DNA of 42,256 bases from Actinophytocola xanthii (GTDB taxonomy: Bacteria > Actinomycetota > Actinomycetes > Mycobacteriales > Pseudonocardiaceae), in the NCBI RefSeq assembly GCF_001921205.1, contig NZ_MSIE01000022.1, positions 1 to 42,256 of the forward strand, given 5' to 3'. A program made the position numbers and the translations under genes. Of the stretch, positions 1 to 7,501 are shown one piece after another (position 1 is the first letter of the stretch; every line of letters starts with the position of its first letter). The notes under the pieces were generated by a model, which worked only from the letters and a program-made list of their open reading frames with translations, was not told the origin of the DNA and did not search any database.

Positions 1-905
1 TCACCCACGAGGGCCCCGACCAGGAGCTGTTCTGGGCCACGGTGGGCGGCATGGGGCTGACCGGGATCGTCCTGCGCGCGACCCTGCACCTGAACCACGT
101 GGAGACCGCGTACTTCCTCGTCGACACCGACCAGGTCGACAACCTCGACGAGCTGATGGCCCGCCAGTCGGTCGACGACGAGTCCTACGTGGAGTCGGTG
201 TCCTGGTTCGACGCGGTGACCACCGGGCCGAACCTCGGCCGCGGCATCCTCACCCGCGCCAACCACGCCCGGCTCGAGGACCTGCCGGCCAAGCGGCGCG
301 AGCACCCGCTCCGGTTCGAGGCCCCGCAGCTGCTGACCGTGCCCGACATGTTCCCGCCCGGCATGCTCAACAAGCTCACCGCGCGGATCTTCAGCGAGCT
401 CTGGTACCGCAAGTCGCCCACCCGCCACGGCGCCGTGCAGAACATCACCCAGTTCCTGCACCCGCTGGACATCATCGGCGAGTGGAACCGCGGCTACGGC
501 CCCCACGGGTTCCTCCAGTACCAGTTCGCCGTGCCGTTCGGGGCCGAGCACGTCATCCGGCGCACGGTCGAGACGGTCACCGAGGCCGGGCACGTCTCCG
601 TGCTCAACGTCCTCAAGCGCTTCGGCGACGGCAACCGCGCCCCGCTCTCGTTCCCCATGCGGGGCTGGACGCTGTGCCTGGACCTGCCGATCCGCCCCGG
701 CCTGCACGAGCTGTGCGAGCAGCTCGACGACCTGGTCCTGGACGCGGGCGGGCGGCACTACCTGGCCAAGGAGTCCCGCGCCACCCCCGAGGCCGTGCGG
801 CGCGGCTACCCCCGCCTGGACGAGTGGCGCAAGGTCCGCGCCGCCGTCGACCCCAACGGTGTTTTCGCTTCGGACATGTCGAGAAGGTTGAACCTGAATG
901 ATTGA
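1..905 (+). CDS. dprE1: DprE1, decaprenylphosphoryl-beta-D-ribose 2'-oxidase (5' end outside window)
   Basis: The reading frame is open from base 3 and the first base of the window lies inside the gene, so about 300 C-terminal residues are visible; the mycobacterial enzyme is about 460. DprE1 is an FAD enzyme that oxidises the 2'-OH of decaprenylphosphoryl ribose, the first half of the epimerisation that makes the arabinan donor DPA. Visible family blocks are the oxidase-core stretch [23 protein letters not shown] (the substrate-pocket QYQF segment), [25 protein letters not shown] and the C-terminal FASDMSRRL. The Cys of WTLC (codon 675-677) aligns, from memory of the family, with Cys387 of the M. 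tuberculosis protein, and the Lys of YLAKESR with its Lys418. The N-terminal FAD-binding half is missing only because the window starts here. The stop overlaps the dprE2 start by 8 bases. Confidence 0.95.
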   Translation, partial: THEGPDQELFWATVGGMGLTGIVLRATLHLNHVETAYFLVDTDQVDNLDELMARQSVDDESYVESVSWFDAVTTGPNLGRGILTRANHARLEDLPAKRREHPLRFEAPQLLTVPDMFPPGMLNKLTARIFSELWYRKSPTRHGAVQNITQFLHPLDIIGEWNRGYGPHGFLQYQFAVPFGAEHVIRRTVETVTEAGHVSVLNVLKRFGDGNRAPLSFPMRGWTLCLDLPIRPGLHELCEQLDDLVLDAGGRHYLAKESRATPEAVRRGYPRLDEWRKVRAAVDPNGVFASDMSRRLNLND

Positions 906-1653
906 CGCGGTCGGTAACCCCCAGTCGCTGCTGCTGCTCGGCGGCACCTCGGAGATCGGCCTCGCGGTCGCCCGCCGCTACGCGCAGCGCCGCCCGCTGC
1001 GCGTCGTGCTCGCCGCCCGCCCCTCCGAGCGGCTCGACGCGGCTGTCGAGGAGCTGCGCGGCGCCGGTGCCACGGTGTCCACTGTCGAGTTCGACGCCAA
1101 GGACACCGACGCCCACCCCGGCGTGCTGGACAAGGCGTTCGCCGACGGCGACATCGACGTCGCGGTGGTGGCGTTCGGCCTGCTCGGCGACGCCGAACAG
1201 GCCTGGCAGGACCACGCCCGGGCGGTGGAGCTCGCCCAGGTCAACTACACCGGGGCCGTCTCGGTGGGCGTCGCCCTGGCCGAGCGGATGCGCCGCCAGG
1301 GACACGGCCGGATCGTCGCGCTGTCCTCGGTGGCCGGTGAGCGGGTGCGCCGCTCGAACTTCGTCTACGGCTCGACCAAGGCCGGCATGGACGGGTTCTA
1401 CCTCGGCCTGGGCGAGGCGCTGCGCGGCGAGGGGATCACGGTGAGCGTGGTCCGCCCGGGCTTCGTGCACTCGAAGATGACCGAGGGGATGAAGCCGGCT
1501 CCGCTGCCGGTCACCCCGGAGCAGGTGGCCGAGGTGGTCACCGACGCCGTCGACAAGCGCAAGGAGCTGGTGTGGGCACCGGCGCCGTACCGGCTGGTGA
1601 TGTCGGTGCTGCGGCACATCCCCCGGGTCGTCTTCCGCCGGCTTCCCATCTAG
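898..1653 (+). CDS. dprE2: DprE2, decaprenylphosphoryl-2-keto-ribose reductase
   Basis: This 251-residue short-chain dehydrogenase reduces the keto intermediate released by DprE1 to decaprenylphosphoryl arabinose, using NAD(P)H. The N-terminal Rossmann turn is GGTSEIG (about residues 16-22), a variant of TGxxxGIG that is normal for DprE2. The catalytic region reads ALSSVAGE and then YGSTKAG, giving the Ser and the YxxxK pair. The length matches the family (about 254). The ATG at 898 overlaps the end of dprE1 by 8 bases, so the two are translationally coupled, as expected for enzymes acting sequentially on one lipid-linked substrate. The next gene starts 13 bases after the stop with its own ribosome site. 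Confidence 0.95.
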   Translation: MIDAVGNPQSLLLLGGTSEIGLAVARRYAQRRPLRVVLAARPSERLDAAVEELRGAGATVSTVEFDAKDTDAHPGVLDKAFADGDIDVAVVAFGLLGDAEQAWQDHARAVELAQVNYTGAVSVGVALAERMRRQGHGRIVALSSVAGERVRRSNFVYGSTKAGMDGFYLGLGEALRGEGITVSVVRPGFVHSKMTEGMKPAPLPVTPEQVAEVVTDAVDKRKELVWAPAPYRLVMSVLRHIPRVVFRRLPI

Positions 1654-1666
1654 CGGAGGGACCGAC

Positions 1667-2191
1667 GTGACCAGGCCGACGCCCGAGGAGTGGCTCGCGA
1701 ACTTCAACGCCCAGATCGCCGACCTGCAGGCGAAGACCGCCGAGTTCCAGGAGAACCTGGAGCACTCCGGGGTCACCGAGACCGCCCCGGACGGCTCGAT
1801 CTCCGTGTCCGTAGCACCGAACGGCTCGCTGACCGACCTGCGGATCGAGGAGTCGGCGTGGCGCGGCAACGGCGCCGACCTCGCGTCCCGGATCATGCAG
1901 CTCGCCCGCAGGGCCCAGCGAACGGCCGCGGTGAACGTGGCCGAGGCGTTCGCTCCGCTGGGCGCGGACACCGAGGCCATGCACATGATCACCGGCTACC
2001 TGCCGGAGCCGGAGCCCGAGGAGCCCGACCCCAGGGGTGGCTACTCGTTCGTCGAGGAGCAGGCCCCCGGCTCGGCGCCTGACGAGGAAGAACGGCCGCA
2101 GCGGGAACCGCGGCGCCGTCCGGCCCGTCCACCTGGTCGGGACGATGACGAGGACTTCGGTACCTCGATCTTCGACGGCGACAACCGGTGA
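1667..2191 (+). CDS. YbaB/EbfC-family nucleoid-associated-like protein
   Basis: This 174-residue protein has an N-terminal helical region (residues 1-35, FNAQIADLQAKTAEFQENL) followed by the strand-turn-strand pattern of YbaB/EbfC proteins (TAPDGSISVSVAPNGSLTDL) and a long helix. The C-terminal 55 residues are low-complexity, first acidic and Pro-rich and then Arg-rich, and look disordered. Actinomycete copies of this family often sit beside WXG100/ESX genes, as here, where the next three genes form a secreted-toxin cassette. The GTG start at 1667 follows the purine-rich site GGAGGG at 1655-1660. Its exact role is unknown; DNA binding is inferred from the family. It may be co-transcribed with dprE1-dprE2 or be the first gene of the toxin cassette. 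Confidence 0.75.
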   Translation: MTRPTPEEWLANFNAQIADLQAKTAEFQENLEHSGVTETAPDGSISVSVAPNGSLTDLRIEESAWRGNGADLASRIMQLARRAQRTAAVNVAEAFAPLGADTEAMHMITGYLPEPEPEEPDPRGGYSFVEEQAPGSAPDEEERPQREPRRRPARPPGRDDDEDFGTSIFDGDNR

Positions 2192-2232
2192 GTCCGGTCG
2201 CGGACGCGTGACCGGGGTGGAGGTAGCAGGGC

Positions 2233-3057
2233 GTGACGACCGCGACATCCGGAGCGGGGATCGTCGACAGCTATGCGGGGCTGGTCGACTCGATCACCAG
2301 TGAGTCCGAGTCCGAGGGCGAGCAGGTCGTCGACGTCGCGCTGAGCGCGACCGGCGTCGTCCTCGACACGATCGGGGCCGCCGTCGACCCGTTCGGGGCG
2401 ATCGTCGGCGCGGGCGTGGGCTGGCTGCTCGAGCACGTGTCGTTCCTGCGCGAGCCGCTCGACGCGCTGCTCGGCAACCCCGACGAGATCAACGCCAACA
2501 CCGACGCGCTGAAGTCGGCGGCCCTGGAGATGAAGACGATCGCCCAGGAGCACCGCGAGGACCTGCAGACGATCGCCGGGTGGAACGGTGAGGCCGCGGA
2601 CGCCTACCGGAACAGCCTCACCCAGCTCGCCGAAGAGTTCGAGGCGATGGGCACCACGCTGGACGGCACCGCGGCCGTGGTCGGCATCTCCGGGATGCTG
2701 GTGATCACGCTGCGCGGGATCGTGTTCGACATCATCACCGCGCTGATCACCGAGCTGATCCGGTACGCGCTGATCGCGGCGGCGTCGGCCGTGGTGACCA
2801 TGGGCGGGTCGGTCGCGGCGTTCCTCGGCGTGGCCGGAGCGCGGGCAGCGGCGACGGCCGCCAAGATCAGCGGCAAGATCAGCAAGCTGATCAGCAGCCT
2901 GGGCCGGCAGGCCGGCCGGATCGCCGAGCTGGGCCGGGCCATGCAGAACCTGACCGAGGGCCTCGACCGCTTCGCCACCGCCGGTGACCTCGCCTTCGGC
3001 GCCTACCAGGCAGCCAAGCCCTACGACGCGCCGGCCGGGCAGGGGCAACAGCGATGA
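2233..3057 (+). CDS. WXG100-like protein with hydrophobic segment, T7SS-associated candidate
   Basis: The protein has 274 residues. Residues about 85-150 form a helical hairpin with the central motif W117-N-G, the hallmark of WXG100/ESX-type proteins, followed by YRNSLTQLAEEFEAMG. Before it, residues 40-70 are rich in Gly and hydrophobics. After it, residues about 150-215 contain long hydrophobic stretches (MLVITLRGIVFDIITALI, then an Ala-rich run) that could be membrane-inserting helices. No catalytic domain is visible. The GTG start follows GGAGG by a short gap, and the stop overlaps the next ATG by 4 bases, so it is coupled to the toxin gene. I infer a type VII secretion partner or a chaperone-like component for the following EspC-type toxin. 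A pore-forming role is possible but unsupported. Confidence 0.7.
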   Translation: MTTATSGAGIVDSYAGLVDSITSESESEGEQVVDVALSATGVVLDTIGAAVDPFGAIVGAGVGWLLEHVSFLREPLDALLGNPDEINANTDALKSAALEMKTIAQEHREDLQTIAGWNGEAADAYRNSLTQLAEEFEAMGTTLDGTAAVVGISGMLVITLRGIVFDIITALITELIRYALIAAASAVVTMGGSVAAFLGVAGARAAATAAKISGKISKLISSLGRQAGRIAELGRAMQNLTEGLDRFATAGDLAFGAYQAAKPYDAPAGQGQQR

Positions 3058-4340
3058 CCCCCCGGCGCAGGCGTCCGGACGGGTCCTCGGGCAGCGACGG
3101 CGGCACACCGAACACACCCACACCCAACGCGTCGCCGGCGGGGCGGGCGGGCGACGGCGTCACCGTCGACCCCGACGGCATCGACACCATGGCCGACCGG
3201 CTGGGCAGCACCGGCGGGCGCGTGGACAACGTCGGCCGCCAGATCGACTCGGTCGACCTCAGCTCCGACTCGATGGGCGTGTTCGGGGCCCCGTTCGTCG
3301 GATCCGCGCAGACCCAGGTGCAGCAGGCCAGGCAGAACCTGACCAGGACACGCCAGGCGGTCCAGAACGCCGAGACCGGCACCCGCGCCACCGCCCAGTC
3401 CTACCGGGACACCGACCGCACCAACGCCGACAACCTCGGCAACATCGACACAGACACCACGCCGCCGAGGACCAACCCCAGCGGAACCACCACCCCGTCC
3501 GGCGCGACCGACGGGCCTGGCACCTCCGGCACACCCGGCGGCGGCAGCTCGGGGAACCCGCCCTCGATCGGCGACCGCCTCGACGGCAACGACTCCGGCG
3601 GTCCGCCGCCGCCCAACCCGCCGCGCACCGGGCGCGACGGCGACGACGGCTCGCGCCAGCCCGACCGCAACCCGCCCCCGCCCCGCCGCGACGGGCAGAG
3701 CCTCGGCCGGTTCAGCGAGGACCGGCTGACCCGCGACAGCAGCGGCCGGATCACCCACGTCGACGGCAAGCCCGTCCAGGAGAAGCTCCGGGAGATCGCG
3801 CGGGAGCGCACCCAGGAGTACATGAACGAGAAGAACGGGAAGAACCCGGACGGCTCGGACCGGCCGGGCGGCAAGAACGCGGAGCTGTCCGGCGGCCAGA
3901 CCGGCAACATCGTCGCCCACGTGATGGACACCCGCACGGGTGAGATCTTCGAGACCACCAACGGGCCGAAGGGCTCGGAGATCCCGCCCTCGCAGGTGCA
4001 CCCGGAGGTCCAGCGGCGCGTGGACGAGATGCGCGCGAACGGCCCGTACCCGGAGTTCGACAAGAACGGCAACCCGATCCCGGGAACCAGCCAGCCCTAC
4101 CCCGGGTTCGACCTCCCGCTGCGGCACGCGGAGGTGCGCGGCGTGAACGAGGCGCTGCACGCCAACCCGGGCGCCACCATCGACGACATGATCGCCGACA
4201 CGACGTTCATGCGGGCCGACGGCCTGAAGGACGCCCCGTTCTGCGCGAACTGCTCCGGTATCCTCCACGAGGTTCCGAGCAACTCCCACCGGCGGGAGTA
4301 CGACCCTGACACCGGACGGATTGTGGAGAGACGGCGCTGA
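3054..4340 (+). CDS. Polymorphic toxin: EspC-like T7SS N-terminus with YwqJ-type deaminase C-terminus
   Basis: The 428-residue protein has three parts. Residues about 36-125 are an EspC/DUF2580-like helical domain ending in Y117-R-D-T-D, which fits the YxxxD/E type VII export motif. Residues about 130-230 are a Pro/Gly/Asp-rich linker. The C-terminal domain (about 235-428) carries the cytidine-deaminase-like zinc motif: H358-A-E360 and C397-A-N-C400, in the contexts RHAEVRGVNEAL and FCANCSGIL, matching YwqJ-type putative deaminases. The likely activity is deamination of a base or nucleotide in a target cell; the substrate is unknown. The ATG overlaps the upstream stop (ATGA), and the stop shares one base with the start of the immunity gene. 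The HAE and CxxC residues are all present, so nothing suggests inactivation. Confidence 0.88.
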   Translation: MTPRRRRPDGSSGSDGGTPNTPTPNASPAGRAGDGVTVDPDGIDTMADRLGSTGGRVDNVGRQIDSVDLSSDSMGVFGAPFVGSAQTQVQQARQNLTRTRQAVQNAETGTRATAQSYRDTDRTNADNLGNIDTDTTPPRTNPSGTTTPSGATDGPGTSGTPGGGSSGNPPSIGDRLDGNDSGGPPPPNPPRTGRDGDDGSRQPDRNPPPPRRDGQSLGRFSEDRLTRDSSGRITHVDGKPVQEKLREIARERTQEYMNEKNGKNPDGSDRPGGKNAELSGGQTGNIVAHVMDTRTGEIFETTNGPKGSEIPPSQVHPEVQRRVDEMRANGPYPEFDKNGNPIPGTSQPYPGFDLPLRHAEVRGVNEALHANPGATIDDMIADTTFMRADGLKDAPFCANCSGILHEVPSNSHRREYDPDTGRIVERRR

Positions 4341-4699
4341 TGCTCCGCGTTCAGGAAGACGACCTCGAGTGGGACGACAACAACCTGCCGTCGTACCAGG
4401 GGGAGCCGTTCACCGGCGAGTCGGTGGAGACGACGAACGACGGCCGGCTGCTCTCGCTCACCACCTATGTGGACGGTCTGGACGAGGGGCCGTTCCGGGT
4501 GTGGTCGGGCGACGGGGTGCTCGTGGTCGAGGGAACCAGCCGGCGCGGGCGCGCGGTGGGGGTGTCCCGGGAGTGGTACCCGAGCGGCGCGCCCAAGATC
4601 GAGCGCGAGTACAGCGAGCAGGGTGAGCTGTTGCGCTACCGCTCGTGGGACGAGGACGGCACGGTCACGGAGGACTACGTCCGCCCCAGCGGCGGCTGA
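4340..4699 (+). CDS. YwqK-type MORN-repeat immunity protein (antitoxin)
   Basis: This 119-residue acidic cytosolic protein is built of MORN_2-like units, with the pattern aromatic-x-x-G-x-x-x-G-x-x-x-x-W seen in FTGESVETTNDGRLLS, GLDEGPFRVWSGDGVL and GRAVGVSREWYPSGAP. Proteins of this type (YwqK family) are the recognised immunity partners of YwqJ deaminase toxins. The ATG at 4340 uses the last base of the toxin stop, so the two are strictly coupled. The placement directly after the toxin domain, the small size and the acidity all fit an inhibitor that protects the producer. No signal peptide is present, consistent with neutralising the toxin in the cytoplasm. Confidence 0.85.
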   Translation: MLRVQEDDLEWDDNNLPSYQGEPFTGESVETTNDGRLLSLTTYVDGLDEGPFRVWSGDGVLVVEGTSRRGRAVGVSREWYPSGAPKIEREYSEQGELLRYRSWDEDGTVTEDYVRPSGG

Positions 4700-4701
4700 G
4701 C

Positions 4702-5388
4702 GTGGCGGAGCTGGTCGTCCCGGCGAGCGTCGAGGAGGCCGTGCGGTTGCAGGAGCGGCTGGCCCCGCTGGTGGAGCGGGCGCCGCCGCCGGACTTCGCA
4801 CCCCGGACGGCGACCGGCCTGGACGTGGCCTACTCCGCCGACGCCCCCGGCGACACCGCGGTGGTGGCCGCGGCGGTGGTGACCGTCGCGCTGGCCAGCG
4901 GCGCGGTGCTGGCCAGCGCGACGGCGGTCGGTGAGAGCACCTTCCCCTACGTGCCCGGTCTGTTCGCGTTCCGCGAGCTGCCGGCGCTGCTGGCCGCGCT
5001 CGACGGGTTGGCCGAGCCGCCCGAGCTGCTGGTGGCCGACGGCCACGGCATCGCCCACCCCCGCCGGTTCGGGCTGGCCTCGCACCTGGGCGTGCTGACC
5101 GGCGTGCCCTCGATCGGCGTGGCGAAGACTCCGCTGGGCGGGTACGACCAGCCGGCCGACGAGCGCGGGGCCACGACGCCGCTGGTCGACGAGGGTGAGC
5201 AGGTGGGGGTGGCGCTGCGGACGCGGGCCGGCGTGAAGCCGGTGTTCGTGTCGATCGGCCACCGGGTGGACCTGGCGACGGCCTGCCGGCACGTGCTGAC
5301 GCTGTGCCGGGACTACCGCCTTCCCGAGACCACGAGGCTCGCCGACCAGCTGTCCCGGCGGACGCTGCGGGAGCTGGCGGAAAGCTAG
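4702..5388 (+). CDS. nfi: Endonuclease V (deoxyinosine 3' endonuclease)
   Basis: Endonuclease V cuts DNA one base 3' to hypoxanthine (deaminated adenine). The 228-residue protein has the family's blocks: GLDVAY with catalytic D41, YVPGLFAFRE (the wedge motif and E92), ADGHGIAHPRRFGLASHLG with D113, GVAKTPL, and a late GHRVDL His. The GTG at 4702 is preferred: it lies 2 bases after the immunity stop and gives the usual length, while an upstream in-frame ATG at 4645 lies inside the immunity gene and adds non-conserved residues. A repair enzyme for deaminated bases directly after a deaminase toxin cassette is suggestive, but the gene is widespread and the neighbourhood may be chance. Confidence 0.92.
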   Translation: MAELVVPASVEEAVRLQERLAPLVERAPPPDFAPRTATGLDVAYSADAPGDTAVVAAAVVTVALASGAVLASATAVGESTFPYVPGLFAFRELPALLAALDGLAEPPELLVADGHGIAHPRRFGLASHLGVLTGVPSIGVAKTPLGGYDQPADERGATTPLVDEGEQVGVALRTRAGVKPVFVSIGHRVDLATACRHVLTLCRDYRLPETTRLADQLSRRTLRELAES

Positions 5389-5401
5389 GGCACGTCCTAG
5401 C
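5384..5401. terminator. Small inverted repeat between convergent genes
   Basis: GCTAGG and CCTAGC form a perfect 6-bp stem around a 6-base loop. It overlaps the endonuclease V stop and sits just before the end of the convergent TetR gene. The stem is short with no T-run, so it is at best a weak bidirectional terminator. Confidence 0.35.
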
Positions 5402-5402
5402 G

Positions 5403-5972
5403 TCAGCTCGCGCCGAGCTCGGAGCGCAGGGTCTCGAAGGCCTCGCGGATGATGTCGTCGAGCCTGCGGTCGTCGTCGGTGTCCAGCCACTCGGCGATGG
5501 CGACGTAGACCAGGGTCACGCCGGTCTCGGCGATCAGGGCGGCTCGGGTGCGGTCGAGGCCGCGCGCCAGGAGCCCCTCCCGGATCGCGTCCGCCATGGC
5601 CGCTCGTTTGCGCAGGTCGCGCTCGCGTAGGCCGTCGTCGGAGCGGAGCAGCTCGCGGCGCTGGCGGAGTACCTCCTTGCGCCCCTCGAAGCGGGTCTCG
5701 ACGAGCGGGCGCATGCCCTCGAGGATCAGCGCCATCGGCGTGGCCGACGCCGGTGCCTCGGCCATCAGTGTCGCGACGACCTTGGGCATCTCCACCTCGT
5801 CGGCGAAGAACACCTCCCGCTTGTCGGCGAAGTGCCGGAAGAAGGTCCGGGTGGTCAGGCCGGCGCGAGTGGTGATCTCCGGCACCGTCGTCGCGGCGAA
5901 CCCCTGCTCGGCGAAGAGCTCGAAGGCCGCCTGCTGAAGGCGCTCCCGCGCGTCCGGTCGCCATCTGCCCAC
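5403..5972 (-). CDS. TetR/AcrR-family transcriptional regulator
   Basis: A 189-residue repressor-type protein. The N-terminal helix-turn-helix is typical: ERLQQAAFELFAEQGFAATTV, then EITTRAGLTTRTFFRHFADK at about residues 30-50. The C-terminal ligand-binding domain is helical with no recognisable specificity. It is transcribed divergently from the saccharopine dehydrogenase-like gene at 6073, and two matching inverted repeats (5988-6006 and 6017-6039) fill the gap between them. I therefore infer that it represses itself and the divergent enzyme. The start is GTG; no in-frame ATG lies nearby. Confidence 0.9.
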   Translation of the reverse strand: MGRWRPDARERLQQAAFELFAEQGFAATTVPEITTRAGLTTRTFFRHFADKREVFFADEVEMPKVVATLMAEAPASATPMALILEGMRPLVETRFEGRKEVLRQRRELLRSDDGLRERDLRKRAAMADAIREGLLARGLDRTRAALIAETGVTLVYVAIAEWLDTDDDRRLDDIIREAFETLRSELGAS

Positions 5973-5987
5973 CCGTCCAGTCTAGGT

Positions 5988-6039
5988 GATGACACGACAT
6001 GTCATCGCGTTGTACGGTGATGACACTGCATGTCGTCAC
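5988..6039. promoter_or_regulatory. Twin TetR operators overlapping a divergent promoter
   Basis: Two related palindromes share the half-site GATGACA-N5-TGTCATC. The first (5988-6006) has perfect 7-bp arms. The second (6017-6039) has 9-bp arms GTGATGACA and TGTCGTCAC with one mismatch. Their centres are 31 bases apart, about three helical turns. A plausible promoter for the plus-strand gene lies across them: -35 ATGACA at 5989-5994, an 18-base spacer and -10 TACGGT at 6013-6018. The left operator therefore covers the -35 box and the right one begins at the -10 box. The layout is typical of TetR repression; the regulator assignment is by adjacency. Confidence 0.75.
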
Positions 6040-6072
6040 GGTGGCGACGTCGGGCCAGGGCGGAGCTGTGTG

Positions 6073-7152
6073 ATGACCGAGGTGTGGATTCTGGGCGGCG
6101 CGGGCCGCAGCGGGCGGGCGATCGCGGCCGAGCTGCGAGAGCGGGACATCCGGCCGGTGCTGGTGGGCCGGGACGCCGGGCGCCTGGCCGGGGTGGCCGA
6201 GGGGGATCGGGTCGTCGTGGCGACGTCGGTCGACGAGCTGGCGGCCGAGATCGGCCGGCAGCGGCCGGCCGTCGTGGTCAACACTGTCGGCCCGTTCAGC
6301 CGGACGGCGGCGCCGCTGGTCCGGGCGTGCCTGCCGGTGGGCGACTACCTCGATCTGGCGAACGACCTGGCCACTGTGTCCGCGACCCTCCGGCTGAGCG
6401 AGGCCGCCGCTGCCGCCGGCCGCACGGTGGTGACCGGCGCGGGGTTCGGCGTGACCGCGACCGAGAGCGTGGTCGTGAAGCTGTGCGAGGGGCGCCCGGC
6501 GGCCGAGCACGTGCGGGTGGACACGGTGCCCTCGCTGGCGCTGGCGGCGGGTGCGGTCGGGGAGGCGCTGGCCAGCACCATCCTCGACGGGTTCCTCGGC
6601 GTCGAGGGCGGCGGGCGCCCCCGCGGCCGCAGGTACCGCGGTGGGCGGCTGGTCCCGACGCGACTGGCCGGCGAGGCATTCCCGCTCACGCTCCCCGACG
6701 GGTCGACGGTGACCACGGTCAGCATGCCGATCGGCGAGCTGGTCGCGGCCCAGCGCGCCAGCGGCGCGCCCGACGTGGTGGCCGCCTTCAGCGAGCTCCC
6801 GTCGTCGTCGGTCGTGCGAGCGGTGCTGCCGCTTGCCGCCTCGGTGCTCGCCATCGGACCCGTCCGGGGCTTCGCCACACGACGGCTGGCCGCCGTCAGG
6901 ATGCGGGCGCGGCCGCGCCCGCGCGAGCACTCGTGGGGTCACGCGGTCGTGCGGTGGGCCGACGGCACGCGATGCGAGGGCTGGCTGCGTGTCGGCGAGG
7001 CCCAGGCGTTCACCGGCGCGGTGCCGGCCGAGGTGGTTCGCCGGCTGCTGGCCGGGGACGGCCGGCCGGGCGCGTACACGCCGGCGGCCCTGTTCGGCGC
7101 CTCGCTCGCGCAGGCGTGCGGCGGTGAGTACAGCGTGGTCGGTGCGGTCTAG
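6073..7152 (+). CDS. Saccharopine dehydrogenase-like NAD(P)-binding protein
   Basis: This 359-residue protein begins VWILGGAGRSGRAIAAEL, a Rossmann GGxGxxG turn, followed by TVGPFSRTAAPLVRAC and YLDLANDL, blocks found in saccharopine dehydrogenase-like and trans-acting enoyl reductase-type proteins. Actinomycete members are diverse and their substrates mostly unknown; lysine metabolism should not be assumed. The ATG at 6073 is chosen because the Rossmann fold starts at once and GGAGCTGTGTG precedes it; an upstream in-frame ATG at 5986 would run through the operators. It is divergent from the TetR gene and is its likely target. Confidence 0.82.
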   Translation: MTEVWILGGAGRSGRAIAAELRERDIRPVLVGRDAGRLAGVAEGDRVVVATSVDELAAEIGRQRPAVVVNTVGPFSRTAAPLVRACLPVGDYLDLANDLATVSATLRLSEAAAAAGRTVVTGAGFGVTATESVVVKLCEGRPAAEHVRVDTVPSLALAAGAVGEALASTILDGFLGVEGGGRPRGRRYRGGRLVPTRLAGEAFPLTLPDGSTVTTVSMPIGELVAAQRASGAPDVVAAFSELPSSSVVRAVLPLAASVLAIGPVRGFATRRLAAVRMRARPRPREHSWGHAVVRWADGTRCEGWLRVGEAQAFTGAVPAEVVRRLLAGDGRPGAYTPAALFGASLAQACGGEYSVVGAV

Positions 7153-7158
7153 GTACAT

Positions 7159-7410
7159 CTAGAGCCATGCGATCTCGAAGTCGCCGATGCGGCCGTAGCG
7201 CTCGACGGCGGTCTCGGCGGACTCGGTGTAGTAGGTGAGGGAGTCGCTCGGCAGGTAGAGGAGGGCGTCGGCGTCGTGGGTGAACTCCATGCCCCAGCCG
7301 AAGATCTCCCGCTCGGTGCAGGCGTCGAGCCCGTACATCGCGAACAGGCGGGGCCGCAACCGCCTGACGAGTTGCTCGAGGTCCGCGTAACGGGGGTCGC
7401 GGTAATTCAT
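7159..7410 (-). CDS. Small hypothetical protein, 83 aa
   Basis: A short acidic protein with a coherent composition: helical start (RYADLEQLVRRLRPRLFAMYG), then FGWGMEFTHDADALLYLPS and an aromatic, acidic end. I do not recognise a named domain. The ATG at 7410 is preferred over the in-frame ATG at 7434 because the sequence becomes protein-like there. It lies divergent to the XRE regulator gene with 91 bases between them, so it may belong to that module. Third-position GC is high, supporting real coding. Confidence 0.55.
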   Translation of the reverse strand: MNYRDPRYADLEQLVRRLRPRLFAMYGLDACTEREIFGWGMEFTHDADALLYLPSDSLTYYTESAETAVERYGRIGDFEIAWL

Positions 7411-7501
7411 GCCGGAAAAACTGGCACCATGCAATCGGGGTCAGCAATGTGCCCGATCGAGTGATTGCCCTTCCAGGTGAACGCCCGAGACGATCTGTGG
7501 C

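Noticed and set aside
1667-4699. A complete type VII secretion locus
   Set aside because: Only the substrate-type genes are present; no EccC ATPase, mycosin or EccD-like membrane gene lies in the window, so the secretion machine must be encoded elsewhere.
4675-7158. An 827-codon open frame on the minus strand
   Set aside because: It crosses endonuclease V, a TetR gene and the saccharopine dehydrogenase-like gene as a shadow frame, with Arg/His/Pro-rich content and no recognisable domain.
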